A stretch of 16,252 bases of DNA from a bacterium (GCA_011046315.1 DSAU01000527.1:1-16252); one strand, 5' to 3'; shown: positions 1 through 8,262, counted from the first letter of the stretch. Made by a program: numbers and translations. The notes: generated by a model from the sequence alone, not told the origin.

Positions 1-99
1 CAATTTGTCCTTTTTAAAGAAGGTAGAATGCGATGCTCCGGCTGAGTTGGGATGCTGTGAAATAACAATAAGTTAAATGGCTCTACTATTGCTCATTGT

Positions 100-1149
100 T
101 TAATTACAAATATTGTCTGAAAGCTCCTCGCTAAAAATTGATTTTTTCTGCTGCCCGACCTTCAAGTAAGCCAATATTTTTTCGAGTGCTACTGCGCCGC
201 CAGTCGCTGTTTCATGGGTGAGATTGAATAGTGCTGAGCTGTTGGCGAATTTCAAACTGAATTCGATGGGTTTATTCTCATGCAAGCAATAGAGTAATCC
301 TGCGCAAAAAGCATCACCCGCGCCAGTAGCGCCGCGGATATCTTCCGTCGCGATTTCAAAGGATGGCTCAAATATACATTTATGGCCGGGCAGCATTGCA
401 AATGCGCCTTCAGGAACATGGATTACCACCAGTTTTCGTATCCCCTGATCAATGAGCGCCCGCGCCGCTTTTTTCAAATTTTCAACATTGATTGACTGAT
501 CACTGCTGCGAATTTTGAAGCCGGTGACATTACCCGCCTCGATCTCATTTATGATAAGATAATCAATAAAAGGCAAACATGGGCATACCACTTCCGGCGC
601 TTTTCGGTTTTGAATTGACACCAAATCAACCGCGGTGAGAAAATCCCGATCAGCCATCATTTTCAACACACGAGCAGCTCGCGCCCCCAAATCAGGGTCT
701 GGCGCATCCAGACGGTCGAGCAACAGCAGGTAACCCAGATAAAATATTTTGGCTTCGCAATCGATCCCTTCAAAATGAGCAACATCGAGCATGCTGTTGG
801 CGCCGCGGCAGTGAAAAAATGTTCGCGATCTTCCACCTAATTCAGCCATCACGTCAGTGTAGGAAGTCGGCGCTTTTGATGTGCGCAGCAAAAAATCAGT
901 CCGGATTTCGTAACCTTCGAGTTCAGCTTCAATGGCGTCGCCATCTGAATCCTGCCCGATTATACCGACCGCATAAAGCGGCAAGTCTGCTTCCATTTTT
1001 GCCAGATCGATGAGAACATTATAGGCGCCGCCGCCGGAACCGATCTGTTCATCAAGGATGTCCGCCAACATACCGCGCTCAGGCCAGTGCGAGATCGTTT
1101 TCACATGATCGATGATAAAATTTCCTGCGGAAACGATTCCCCTTCGCAT
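100..1149 (-). CDS. PfkB-family (ribokinase-like) carbohydrate kinase
   Basis: Predicted cytosolic ATP-dependent sugar or sugar-acid kinase, 349 aa. The N-terminus (SAGNFIIDHV) and the glycine triplet at residues 39-41 match the PfkB substrate-binding region. The C-terminal signature GATGAGDA is at 273-280, with the presumed catalytic base Asp279, followed by the helix typical of the family. Length is usual for PfkB. The ATG is preceded by a strong AGGAGGAG ribosome binding site about 8 nt upstream. It is the last gene of the eight-gene leftward operon, 39 nt after the flavoprotein stop. The substrate cannot be told from sequence: PfkB members act on ribose, fructose, KDG, 5-dehydro-2-deoxygluconate and nucleosides. 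It is the second PfkB domain of the operon and differs clearly from the RfaE-like one at 8318-10234, so the two probably act on different intermediates. Confidence 0.9.
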   Translation of the reverse strand: MRRGIVSAGNFIIDHVKTISHWPERGMLADILDEQIGSGGGAYNVLIDLAKMEADLPLYAVGIIGQDSDGDAIEAELEGYEIRTDFLLRTSKAPTSYTDVMAELGGRSRTFFHCRGANSMLDVAHFEGIDCEAKIFYLGYLLLLDRLDAPDPDLGARAARVLKMMADRDFLTAVDLVSIQNRKAPEVVCPCLPFIDYLIINEIEAGNVTGFKIRSSDQSINVENLKKAARALIDQGIRKLVVIHVPEGAFAMLPGHKCIFEPSFEIATEDIRGATGAGDAFCAGLLYCLHENKPIEFSLKFANSSALFNLTHETATGGAVALEKILAYLKVGQQKKSIFSEELSDNICN

Positions 1150-1188
1150 GCTCGGTTCTCCTCCTCATCACTAAAAAAAATTCAACCA

Positions 1189-3198
1189 CTATTTGACAAT
1201 ATTATCTTTCAGATATTCGTTCCAAACATTTTCAAACCAGATATCTTCGTCAGGAATCGGTCGAATCTCAACCCAATCTTTATTGACCCTGCCATTTTTA
1301 TCAAGAGAAATTTCAAGTATTTTTTGATTCATTAAAGCATCAGTCTCTGTCAAACTGAATTTCCAATGGTCTCCCAGTTGGGCACAGGGTTTATCACCGG
1401 ACGGCTCCATCACCAGATAAGAACCCCGGCTTTTTCCGTCTTTGGTCAAATATTCCAACATTGCTTCCAAATAGATGGCGTGGGTTAAGCACAAGTCCAT
1501 ATTTCGAAACAACATCGGAAGCTCCTGAACTGAAGTTACACTGATATTTGTTTTCAGCCGACCATAAAGTGCCCAGGCTTCTGTTGTTGCTTGCTGAATT
1601 TTTTCAAGGCTTCTAATGTGCGCGCCGGCTTCGGACATCCGTTGTTGAATTTCGTCTCGGACATTGGAATGGAAAGATTCGTCGTTGGTATTTGAATTTA
1701 CAGCCTGCTTAACCTTTTCATATTTTTGTTCAAGCTGAGGCAGCACAAGGTCCAGGAAATTATCGCGATCTGCTGGAGGTTGGTTGTATCTTTTTGAGAT
1801 AAACAACGCGGCGCGTAAAGCGCCAACCTGTCCCGAATTCAGCGCCGAACCACCGGGACGATACACCCCGTGGGTACCGTTCACCTCGCCAACCGGGAAT
1901 AAATGCTGAATGTTCGATTCCCACCAGATGTTTCCTTTTAAACCGCCATTATTGTGTTGCGCACATACTGCAATTTCCAAATATTCCCGGCTGATATCAA
2001 TTCCATGGGTTCGGTACAGATCAATTGCCGGTTGATTCATTTTAGATAGACGCTCGATCGGGGTGCCGAACAACGCGCCAGATTTTTCAAGGTAAGTATA
2101 TGCTTCTGCTCCCAACAGATCAAATGAAAAATCCTCCAAAACACCAGCGCCGCTCGGATTGCGTTGAAAATCCAGAAAGACTCTTCTGCCGTTGATGACC
2201 GTCTCCTGATACACTAAAATATCGATCAGCGATGAGCCGTAGTTCATAACTTTTCTGGGATCGAAGGGCCACTGATAACCTTTGAGAAAAATGGCAGTCG
2301 CTAATGTGCCCATATCTGGAAAGTAATCATTTAAAAATTCACGTTCGTCTCCACCGGCGGGATCGGTTGAAACATAACGTGGTATCACCTGTTGATAAGT
2401 GCCGGATAGATTCCAGCGGAATTTGATCGATGCCAGTCCATATTGCCATTCAGTCAGGTTGTTGCCGATCGCCCCGATTTCAAAAGCCAGCCCACTGGAC
2501 CCCAACTGACTTTCCGGATAGACCGATGTTTTGTAGATTCCGGCAGGTCCGCCAGTACCCAGGATGACATTTCGAGCGTTAAAAACAACCAGTCCAAAAT
2601 TATCCTCCTGCAACCGTTTTTTGTTGAGTGCAAGCGCGCCGATAACTTTTTTCTGGTTGGAGTTCTCATCAGTGAGCAGCCCGATAATTTGATGCTGGTC
2701 AAACAGGGGGATATTTTTTGCTCTCACCTCTCGCGCCAGTGCCGCAAACATCAGATGGGACGTCAAAGGTCCGGCGGAAGTGGCGCGCTGTCGGGGATCG
2801 TGATCGGTTTTATAACCCACAAAAGCGCCATAACGGTCGTGCGGAAAAGGAACGCCAAGCCGCACCAGATTTAAAAATGCCTGAACCGAATTCTGCGCCT
2901 CGCACAATGCAATATCACCGTGCATACAACCGCCGTTGAACAGGTCTTTCGCCATATCACGCGGCGAATCCGCCATCTCACCTGCAAGCGACAGCTTATA
3001 ATAGGTCTGTTTATCAGAGCCGGTATTATTTGAAGTGCCGCCCCCCCATTGATCGGTGACAATGGCAATATCCGACTGCCCCATTTCCACTAAATTGACC
3101 GCAGCGCTCAAAGAGGCTGCACCGCTGCCAATGATTATTGTATTGAGTGAATATAAAGGCAGTGTAATATCTTTCAATTTTATTTCATATTTTTCCAT
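1189..3198 (-). CDS. FAD-dependent oxidoreductase, fumarate reductase/succinate dehydrogenase flavoprotein type
   Basis: Flavoprotein of about 669 aa from the preferred ATG. Residues 24-33 (GSGAASLSAA) form the dinucleotide-binding loop for FAD. HNNGG at 415-419 and the block GEVNGTHGVYRPGG at about 437-450 match the second FAD-contact region of the SdhA/FrdA/aspartate-oxidase superfamily. The segment that carries the covalent FAD histidine in SdhA here reads GGGTSNNTG, with no histidine, so FAD is probably bound non-covalently. The last roughly 190 residues are charged and helical, as in the SdhA C-terminal region. There is no Tat or Sec signal, no heme motif and no adjacent Fe-S or membrane-anchor subunit, so it is not respiratory complex II. 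In this operon it could oxidise or reduce a sugar-derived acid or enoate, but the reaction is unknown. The longest open frame begins at a GTG (3210); the ATG at 3198 is chosen for its GGGAG site. Stop-to-start spacing from the DUF4432 gene is 24 nt. Confidence 0.85.
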   Translation of the reverse strand: MEKYEIKLKDITLPLYSLNTIIIGSGAASLSAAVNLVEMGQSDIAIVTDQWGGGTSNNTGSDKQTYYKLSLAGEMADSPRDMAKDLFNGGCMHGDIALCEAQNSVQAFLNLVRLGVPFPHDRYGAFVGYKTDHDPRQRATSAGPLTSHLMFAALAREVRAKNIPLFDQHQIIGLLTDENSNQKKVIGALALNKKRLQEDNFGLVVFNARNVILGTGGPAGIYKTSVYPESQLGSSGLAFEIGAIGNNLTEWQYGLASIKFRWNLSGTYQQVIPRYVSTDPAGGDEREFLNDYFPDMGTLATAIFLKGYQWPFDPRKVMNYGSSLIDILVYQETVINGRRVFLDFQRNPSGAGVLEDFSFDLLGAEAYTYLEKSGALFGTPIERLSKMNQPAIDLYRTHGIDISREYLEIAVCAQHNNGGLKGNIWWESNIQHLFPVGEVNGTHGVYRPGGSALNSGQVGALRAALFISKRYNQPPADRDNFLDLVLPQLEQKYEKVKQAVNSNTNDESFHSNVRDEIQQRMSEAGAHIRSLEKIQQATTEAWALYGRLKTNISVTSVQELPMLFRNMDLCLTHAIYLEAMLEYLTKDGKSRGSYLVMEPSGDKPCAQLGDHWKFSLTETDALMNQKILEISLDKNGRVNKDWVEIRPIPDEDIWFENVWNEYLKDNIVK

Positions 3199-3203
3199 GG
3201 CTT

Positions 3204-3208
3204 CTCCC
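3204..3208 (-). promoter_or_regulatory. Ribosome binding site deciding the flavoprotein start
   Basis: GGGAG lies 5 nt upstream of the ATG at 3198. The upstream in-frame GTG (3210-3208) overlaps this motif and has no such spacing of its own, so the ATG is preferred. Confidence 0.6.
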
Positions 3209-3222
3209 ACTTATTCATTAAA

Positions 3223-4266
3223 TTATTCGATTATAATTTCTAAACCATAGTCCCTTCTTTCGCCGGGTTCGATCATCTGCAAACTTCCGCGTTCCCGCTC
3301 GGCAACACGCCCCCCGACAAAACAATTCGATGGCTCAACCCCCAGCGCATAAACACCGGCGCCAGGCATTTTCCACTGAATGAGTCGATCCAGCCAGCTG
3401 GTTTCCCAGCGCAACCTGACCTTCAGCGGAAAACTGCCCTTACCGATTCCTACCGGGAATTGCGGGTTGTCGATTTCTACGCAAGCGTGTTTTTCATCAC
3501 AGAGTTCTAAATCCTGGTGATAATAAACCCGTTCCGGATAATCGATTTCCGGGACCTGATATTGATCATAGCCTTGAATCGGCAAGTCTGGTTCTCTCGG
3601 CACAACACGTTTTGATGGAAAATGGATCTGTGTTTTTTCCGACATTAGCGGAAAGCCAAAATTAAAGTGATAAAGCACCATGTGTGGGGTCGATTGAAAG
3701 CCGACATTTTCGATCCGATCCTGGATAATAATCCGGTTTTCGCCAAGATAGCTGATGATCTCACGTGTCAATTTGATATTCTCTCCAAAAATACGGTTTT
3801 CATTGATCACGCCGCTGACCCTCATCTGGTATTTCTCACCACGCCAGTGGGCTTCGGCTGCGATCTGGCTTGCCGGTAAATGATGAATCCTTCCATGAAT
3901 TCCCAACTTTTCCCCCTGATCCTCACAGGGAGCACCCACCTGGGTTAAACCACAGCTCATCAACAGCCCACCGGCGGCACTGCGCAGCCACCCTGTTCCT
4001 TCCGGCTCAAAATAGCTCGGGTGAGTTTCGCCATTGACCGATTGCCAGCTAATTGGCGTGCCGCAAAATTCCGTCAAGCCAATATCCAGAGCGCGGGACA
4101 GATTCACGTAATAACTGAGCCCGGCGCCAGTTCGGACATGAGCCATTTCCACTCCAGCTTGCTGACCTTCTTGCAGCTCTATTCGTCGAACACCAATTAC
4201 ATTCTCGATAGATCCAAGCCGCGCCTCAAGCTCGCGTCTCGATAAATTTTGACCGAAAATTTGCAT
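3223..4266 (-). CDS. DUF4432 family protein (galactose-mutarotase-like fold)
   Basis: 347 aa, usual length for DUF4432, a family structurally related to aldose 1-epimerases and found in carbohydrate catabolic loci. Visible family features are GLTQVG at 106-111, the HGR motif at 124-126 followed by HHLPA, YHFNFG at 199-204, the stretch PGAGVYALGVEPSN at 301-314, and a C-terminal beta-strand segment (GERRDYGLEI). These match the beta-sandwich carbohydrate-binding core. No signal peptide, so cytosolic. The probable role is anomer or isomer interconversion of a sugar or sugar acid that feeds the pathway; the substrate is not determinable. The ATG has AGAGGA about 6 nt upstream. It sits between the aldehyde oxidoreductase (52 nt gap) and the flavoprotein, which supports a carbohydrate substrate for the whole operon. 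Confidence 0.82.
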   Translation of the reverse strand: MQIFGQNLSRRELEARLGSIENVIGVRRIELQEGQQAGVEMAHVRTGAGLSYYVNLSRALDIGLTEFCGTPISWQSVNGETHPSYFEPEGTGWLRSAAGGLLMSCGLTQVGAPCEDQGEKLGIHGRIHHLPASQIAAEAHWRGEKYQMRVSGVINENRIFGENIKLTREIISYLGENRIIIQDRIENVGFQSTPHMVLYHFNFGFPLMSEKTQIHFPSKRVVPREPDLPIQGYDQYQVPEIDYPERVYYHQDLELCDEKHACVEIDNPQFPVGIGKGSFPLKVRLRWETSWLDRLIQWKMPGAGVYALGVEPSNCFVGGRVAERERGSLQMIEPGERRDYGLEIIIE

Positions 4267-4318
4267 GGTTTTTCCTCTTTCAATTAGTTCGGTTTTTTTA
4301 TCAGATCAGATTGGACTT

Positions 4319-6127
4319 TTATAGAATTTCACTCAACCCCAAACCGTCCAGTGTCTCTGGTTTGGGTACGCCCTGCTCATCCCATCCCATCAACTGATAG
4401 TATTCAGCGCGCATCGTGTCCAGATCCACCACCTGCCCTTTTGCGGGGCCTGACGGCAGTGGTTCTGCCAGCGATCGCTTCGGCAAAACATCATCTTTAT
4501 TGGAAAAGCCTTCTCTTAAATTGAACATTCGGCATAAGGTAATAATCCTTTCACCAATATGCTCCAGGTCTCTGGGATGCTGAAAATCAAAACCGGTAGC
4601 CGGCGTTACCATCTGAAAAATTTCTTTCAACGTCAATCCGAACTTCACAAAATAGCACAGAATAAGCGTGTTTACTACGGTTGAATCCAATTGATTTGAT
4701 TTGAACAGCGCCGCTTTTCCGCTGGTGGTCAGCGGCTCCGCCCCGCCCAGAATTTCACTCAAGGGCGAACCGCGCAGATGACAGGCGCCGCGCTCTGAAA
4801 TTGCATAGCTCAATCCGATCCCTTTTGCCGCTCTCGGCAGATAGCCCGGCATTTCCAATCCCTTGACCTGCATGGCAAAGTCCTCACTACCCGGAAAATG
4901 CTGACTGATCGCTCTGACACCCTGCTGCAACAGCTCGCCAACGCCTTCGCCTTTGCCGATCTTTTCGATCAACCTCACCAAAGCGTCGCCGTCTCCCCAC
5001 CGGGCTTCGATACCATCGAAATCATCCCTGGTGGCTAATCCACGCTGAAACAGCTCCATTACAAATCCGATAATATTTCCAACACTGATGGTGTCCACAC
5101 CATACGCGTCGCAGAGGTAATTTCCATAAAAAATTGCTTCATGGTCGTAAACGCCGCAATTGGTACCCAATGCGAAAATGGTTTCGTAATCAGGACCGTC
5201 AATGGTGGTCCGGTATTTTTCTGAAAAAGCAATTTTTGAACAGGCAATGGGGCAACCAAAGCATGCGATGTCTTTTTTCCAGTATTTCTGTCGCCAGATT
5301 TCACCAGAGAGGTCATCGGTTCTATCAAATTGACCCAGTTGAAAATTACGTGTCGGTAGAGCGCCGGCCGCATTTACCAGTTTGATAATGTTGGCGGTGC
5401 CGATGTCCTTCAATCGTTTAATCTGGCTGCTCATACGAAGCGCACGATGAGCAATCCACACCGCTTCTTCAAACTGTTCCCTGTCAGCCACCACAACTCC
5501 CTTGCTGCCACGAACCACAATAGCTTTCAGCTTTTTTGACCCCATTACTGCGCCGACCCCGCCGCGCCCGGCTGTTCGCACACCACTGAACATGCCCGAA
5601 ATCGGCGACAATCGCTCTCCTGCCGGTCCGATAACTACGGATTGAATATCCTCCCCATATTTTTTCCGTAATGCGATATTGGTTTGCTGGACTTTTTCTC
5701 CGGATAGTTCAGATGCATCTTCAAGGCTGACATTATCATTATCGATAATAATTTTTATCGGCGAGCTCGCAGCGCCGCTGATGACAATTGCGTCATAGCC
5801 AGCGTACTTCAAAGTCGATCCGAAAAATCCACCGCAATAGGCATCGGAAATGGTGCCGGTTGCCGGACTTTTACACATCACACAGAATCTGCCCGAAGTC
5901 GGAGCGTTGGTTCCGGTAAGCGGTCCCACTGCTAAAATCAACATATTGTCCGGAGAAAGCGGAGCGGTGTGAGCTTTTAATCCACGATACAACAAGTAAG
6001 TTCCCAATCCCTTTCCGCCCAGAAAATGCTGCATCACGTTCTCGTCCAGCTTTTCGCTGAGGACTGACTGGCGAGTCAGATCGATTTTTAGAAGTTTGTT
6101 CATATAACCACGATTTGTTAACGACAT
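4319..6127 (-). CDS. aor: Aldehyde:ferredoxin oxidoreductase (tungsten-pterin, AOR family)
   Basis: 602 aa, typical of the AOR/FOR/GAPOR family, which oxidises aldehydes to carboxylic acids with a bis-tungstopterin and one [4Fe-4S] cluster, passing electrons to ferredoxin. The N-terminus (NRGYMNKLLKIDL) fits the usual family start. GRGGVGAVMGSKKLKAI at 188-204 is the pterin-binding signature. CFGCPIAC gives Cys289, Cys292 and Cys296, and Cys491 is the expected distant fourth ligand. Glu315 (in DYETIFALGTNCG) and His450 (in ERGACHLRG) occupy the positions of the catalytic Glu and His of Pyrococcus AOR, so the enzyme looks intact. AGGAG lies 5 nt before the ATG. The gene immediately upstream encodes an aldolase fused to a polyferredoxin domain, a plausible source of both aldehyde substrate and electron acceptor. 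Exact substrate (simple, hydroxylated or phosphorylated aldehyde) is unknown. No pterin or tungstate genes are in the window. Confidence 0.95.
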   Translation of the reverse strand: MSLTNRGYMNKLLKIDLTRQSVLSEKLDENVMQHFLGGKGLGTYLLYRGLKAHTAPLSPDNMLILAVGPLTGTNAPTSGRFCVMCKSPATGTISDAYCGGFFGSTLKYAGYDAIVISGAASSPIKIIIDNDNVSLEDASELSGEKVQQTNIALRKKYGEDIQSVVIGPAGERLSPISGMFSGVRTAGRGGVGAVMGSKKLKAIVVRGSKGVVVADREQFEEAVWIAHRALRMSSQIKRLKDIGTANIIKLVNAAGALPTRNFQLGQFDRTDDLSGEIWRQKYWKKDIACFGCPIACSKIAFSEKYRTTIDGPDYETIFALGTNCGVYDHEAIFYGNYLCDAYGVDTISVGNIIGFVMELFQRGLATRDDFDGIEARWGDGDALVRLIEKIGKGEGVGELLQQGVRAISQHFPGSEDFAMQVKGLEMPGYLPRAAKGIGLSYAISERGACHLRGSPLSEILGGAEPLTTSGKAALFKSNQLDSTVVNTLILCYFVKFGLTLKEIFQMVTPATGFDFQHPRDLEHIGERIITLCRMFNLREGFSNKDDVLPKRSLAEPLPSGPAKGQVVDLDTMRAEYYQLMGWDEQGVPKPETLDGLGLSEIL

Positions 6128-6199
6128 ATAAACTCCTGCTCATAAAATTATTAAAAAAAGCAACGATTGCCCTGCAAAAATAGGCGACCTCTCAATTGA

Positions 6200-7474
6200 C
6201 TAAAGTCGACCGGGTAATTTTTTAAGCGGAACAGTAACAACGGCATTCTGCTTGCACCATTTTACACATTGGGGATCGCCCTGGCATAAATCGCAAATAA
6301 TGGGAAAACCTTCATCATCAATTAAAATAACATCGAAGGGACAGGCTATGGCGCAATCACTGCAATTGGTGCACTTTTCCCGATCCAGTGTCAGATGACC
6401 AGTTGCACTGATGGTCAAAGCATTGGGTTGGCAGGCTTTGACACATTTTCCGCAGAGGGTACATACAACCGGTTTAAAATTACAAAGTTCATCACCGATT
6501 TCCGGAAATTTGATCTGAAGCCGGGATTTATTCTGGCCGTATCCTTTTTCATGGCTTCTTTCGCAAGCGATTTGGCAGAGCCGGCAACCGATGCAATTTT
6601 CCGGAATAGTCTTGAGCCGAAAAAATCCATCCCGTTTTTCATTGAGAATGTTGCTGATTGTTTTTCCGCCATGCACCAATGCGCAAATATCAGCCACCAT
6701 TTTCCGGGGGTCTTTGGCTTTGGTAACATTGCGCCCGAAAACGGTTCCGGCGGCGCCGGCTTGCAGCGCTTCATCGACCAGTTCGAGAGCATCTCGCGGA
6801 ACATCCGATTTTGCTCCGCCGAGAACCAGCACCGGAATCCCAGCCTGTTCCACCAATGTTTTGAAAGTTTTCACATCACCTGTGTAGGGAATTTTCAGCG
6901 CGTCAGCGCCGATTTCAGCAGCAATCCGGCCTGAAGCAATCAAAATTTCTGCAATGTTCACACCGGTTACCATGCCACCCACTGCCATTGGTTCGATAAT
7001 CAGCGGCAGTCCCACCTGCCGGCACTGCCGGGCAAACAGCGCTGCCTGCTCCAGATTTATCCGCTCAAATTCATCCCCATAACCGATAAAATAATAAATC
7101 GTTATCGCGGACGCCCCCACAAGCAATGCGTCTGTTGCAAACGAAGTGGCGATCTTTTTAAAATTAACCGCGGGCAGTACATTGCTGACATTCGAGCCGC
7201 CAAGCCGGGGCATGTTCATCCAATCGGCGCGAATGAGCATTGCCGGTGAGTTTTTGCCTCGCAAAATGTGGCCCAGGCGCAGCGCCGTTCCAAAACTGAT
7301 CAATATTCCGTCTGCCCCACCTTCAACGACCTGTTTTAAAATTCGCTCCAATTCAACAACATTCGGCGTCGGATCAGACATCCAACCGTGGTCAGCAGCG
7401 ACACAAACAGCTCTTCCATCAACCGGATTGAACAACCGATTGAAACGGGCTCTTTTCCCGGATGTCATTTCCAT
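6200..7474 (-). CDS. Class I aldolase (FbaB/LsrF/DeoC superfamily) fused to a four-cluster ferredoxin domain
   Basis: 424 aa from the ATG. Residues 1 to about 275 are a TIM-barrel class I aldolase: ADHG at 27-30 near the N-terminus, Schiff-base lysine Lys194 in ALKIPYTGD, phosphate-contact segments VLGGAKSD (217-224) and FGRN (246-249), and a typical C-terminal AxxHGG. The position that carries the catalytic tyrosine in archaeal FBP aldolase appears to be Met163, closer to LsrF. Residues about 290-415 form an HycB/DmsB-like ferredoxin with four cysteine groups: Cys294/297/300/304, 338/341/344/348, 368/371/374/378 and 394/397/403/407, enough for up to four [4Fe-4S] clusters. The frame is continuous between domains. 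The ATG overlaps the stop of the preceding aldolase paralogue by 1 nt (TGATG), with GGAG 6 nt upstream; a GTG one codon earlier is the less likely alternative. It probably cleaves or condenses a phosphorylated ketose-like substrate and serves the AOR as redox partner. The substrate is unknown. Confidence 0.9.
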   Translation of the reverse strand: MEMTSGKRARFNRLFNPVDGRAVCVAADHGWMSDPTPNVVELERILKQVVEGGADGILISFGTALRLGHILRGKNSPAMLIRADWMNMPRLGGSNVSNVLPAVNFKKIATSFATDALLVGASAITIYYFIGYGDEFERINLEQAALFARQCRQVGLPLIIEPMAVGGMVTGVNIAEILIASGRIAAEIGADALKIPYTGDVKTFKTLVEQAGIPVLVLGGAKSDVPRDALELVDEALQAGAAGTVFGRNVTKAKDPRKMVADICALVHGGKTISNILNEKRDGFFRLKTIPENCIGCRLCQIACERSHEKGYGQNKSRLQIKFPEIGDELCNFKPVVCTLCGKCVKACQPNALTISATGHLTLDREKCTNCSDCAIACPFDVILIDDEGFPIICDLCQGDPQCVKWCKQNAVVTVPLKKLPGRL

Positions 7475-8262
7475 CACGCTCTCCTTCCTTGGTGTATCTC
7501 AAAATAGAGCTCATTGACTTGTTGAGGGTAATCCGAAAGCGCAAACAATGACTCCGGCAGGACAGCACCCGCAGCGCCCGAATGCATAATTTCTGACAAT
7601 TGCTCGGCTGTTGGTGTCTGTTTTAAACGAACCAGTACCGGAATTTGCATCCATTCACAAACGTAGCGACAGGTTGCTAAGAGACATTGGGGTATAATCA
7701 GTCCATCAGCGCCCAATTCCTGCATGAACGAGGCGCCCAGTTTGATACTTTCCTCAAAATTAATTTCGCTGACTTTTTCACCAACAGTCCGGATGTCAAT
7801 CCACAACGGCAGTGAAAGCGGATAACATTCACGTGCCAGAAAGGAAAGGTCCTGGATATTGGTCGCCTCAAAATCATCTCCGTACCCCATCAGGAAACTG
7901 GCAACCACCGCAGATGCACCAAGGCTGAACGCATCCTCAGCGTTGCTGATCATCAATCGTTTCACCTCTGTCGCTGGCAGACAAAATGTTTCGTCCCGAT
8001 ATGCATTGGTCCAGTCCAGGCGAATAATTGGCGCTGCGCGATGTTTTCCGCCAAGCAACGACGCATGATGCTCAGCCTGCCCCGGATTGATTATCAACCC
8101 GTCACAGCTTTGATTGATCTTCACAATAGCAGTTGCAAAATCTTCCAACCCTGGTAACGCACCAACAACCGACGATAACGTTGTATCGATAATCAACCCT
8201 CTACCGTCAGCCGCGTCGATGATATCGCTCATACGAACTGCCTTTCCGACATCAAAATTCAC
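7474..8262 (-). CDS. Aldolase paralogue (FbaB/LsrF fold) lacking the catalytic lysine
   Basis: 262 aa from the preferred GTG. It aligns without gaps to the start of the neighbouring aldolase (both have GK at 6-7 and DGR at 19-21) and shares GYGD near the middle, GADxL before the active-site strand and the GAAG motif. Catalytic features are gone: the Schiff-base Lys is Ile189 (GADGLIIP against GADALKIP), the DHG motif is replaced by a segment around TTL (27-29), and both phosphate-binding loops are altered (VLVRLKQT, VLPESLF). It is therefore probably a non-catalytic partner or regulatory subunit of the aldolase-ferredoxin, or has acquired a different activity. The stop overlaps the next start by 1 nt, which suggests coupled translation and a fixed subunit ratio. 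The open frame can be extended to a TTG at 8298, but GAGGAG sits 6 nt before the GTG at 8262 and the alignment with the paralogue also supports that GTG. Confidence 0.85.
   Translation of the reverse strand: MNFDVGKAVRMSDIIDAADGRGLIIDTTLSSVVGALPGLEDFATAIVKINQSCDGLIINPGQAEHHASLLGGKHRAAPIIRLDWTNAYRDETFCLPATEVKRLMISNAEDAFSLGASAVVASFLMGYGDDFEATNIQDLSFLARECYPLSLPLWIDIRTVGEKVSEINFEESIKLGASFMQELGADGLIIPQCLLATCRYVCEWMQIPVLVRLKQTPTAEQLSEIMHSGAAGAVLPESLFALSDYPQQVNELYFEIHQGRRA

Noticed and set aside
1..99. Possible small gene or terminator at the left edge, downstream of the last operon gene
   Set aside because: Only very short frames (for example 7 codons on the minus strand) and no stable hairpin with a T-run; nothing can be supported.
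6570..6650. Possible frameshift or assembly join between aldolase and ferredoxin domains
   Set aside because: The reading frame is continuous with a normal linker (about residues 275-290), without stop, repeat or composition change; a true fusion is the simpler reading.
6395..6934. A 179-codon plus-strand frame antisense to the aldolase-ferredoxin gene
   Set aside because: It has no recognisable motif, and the opposite strand encodes intact catalytic and cysteine motifs.
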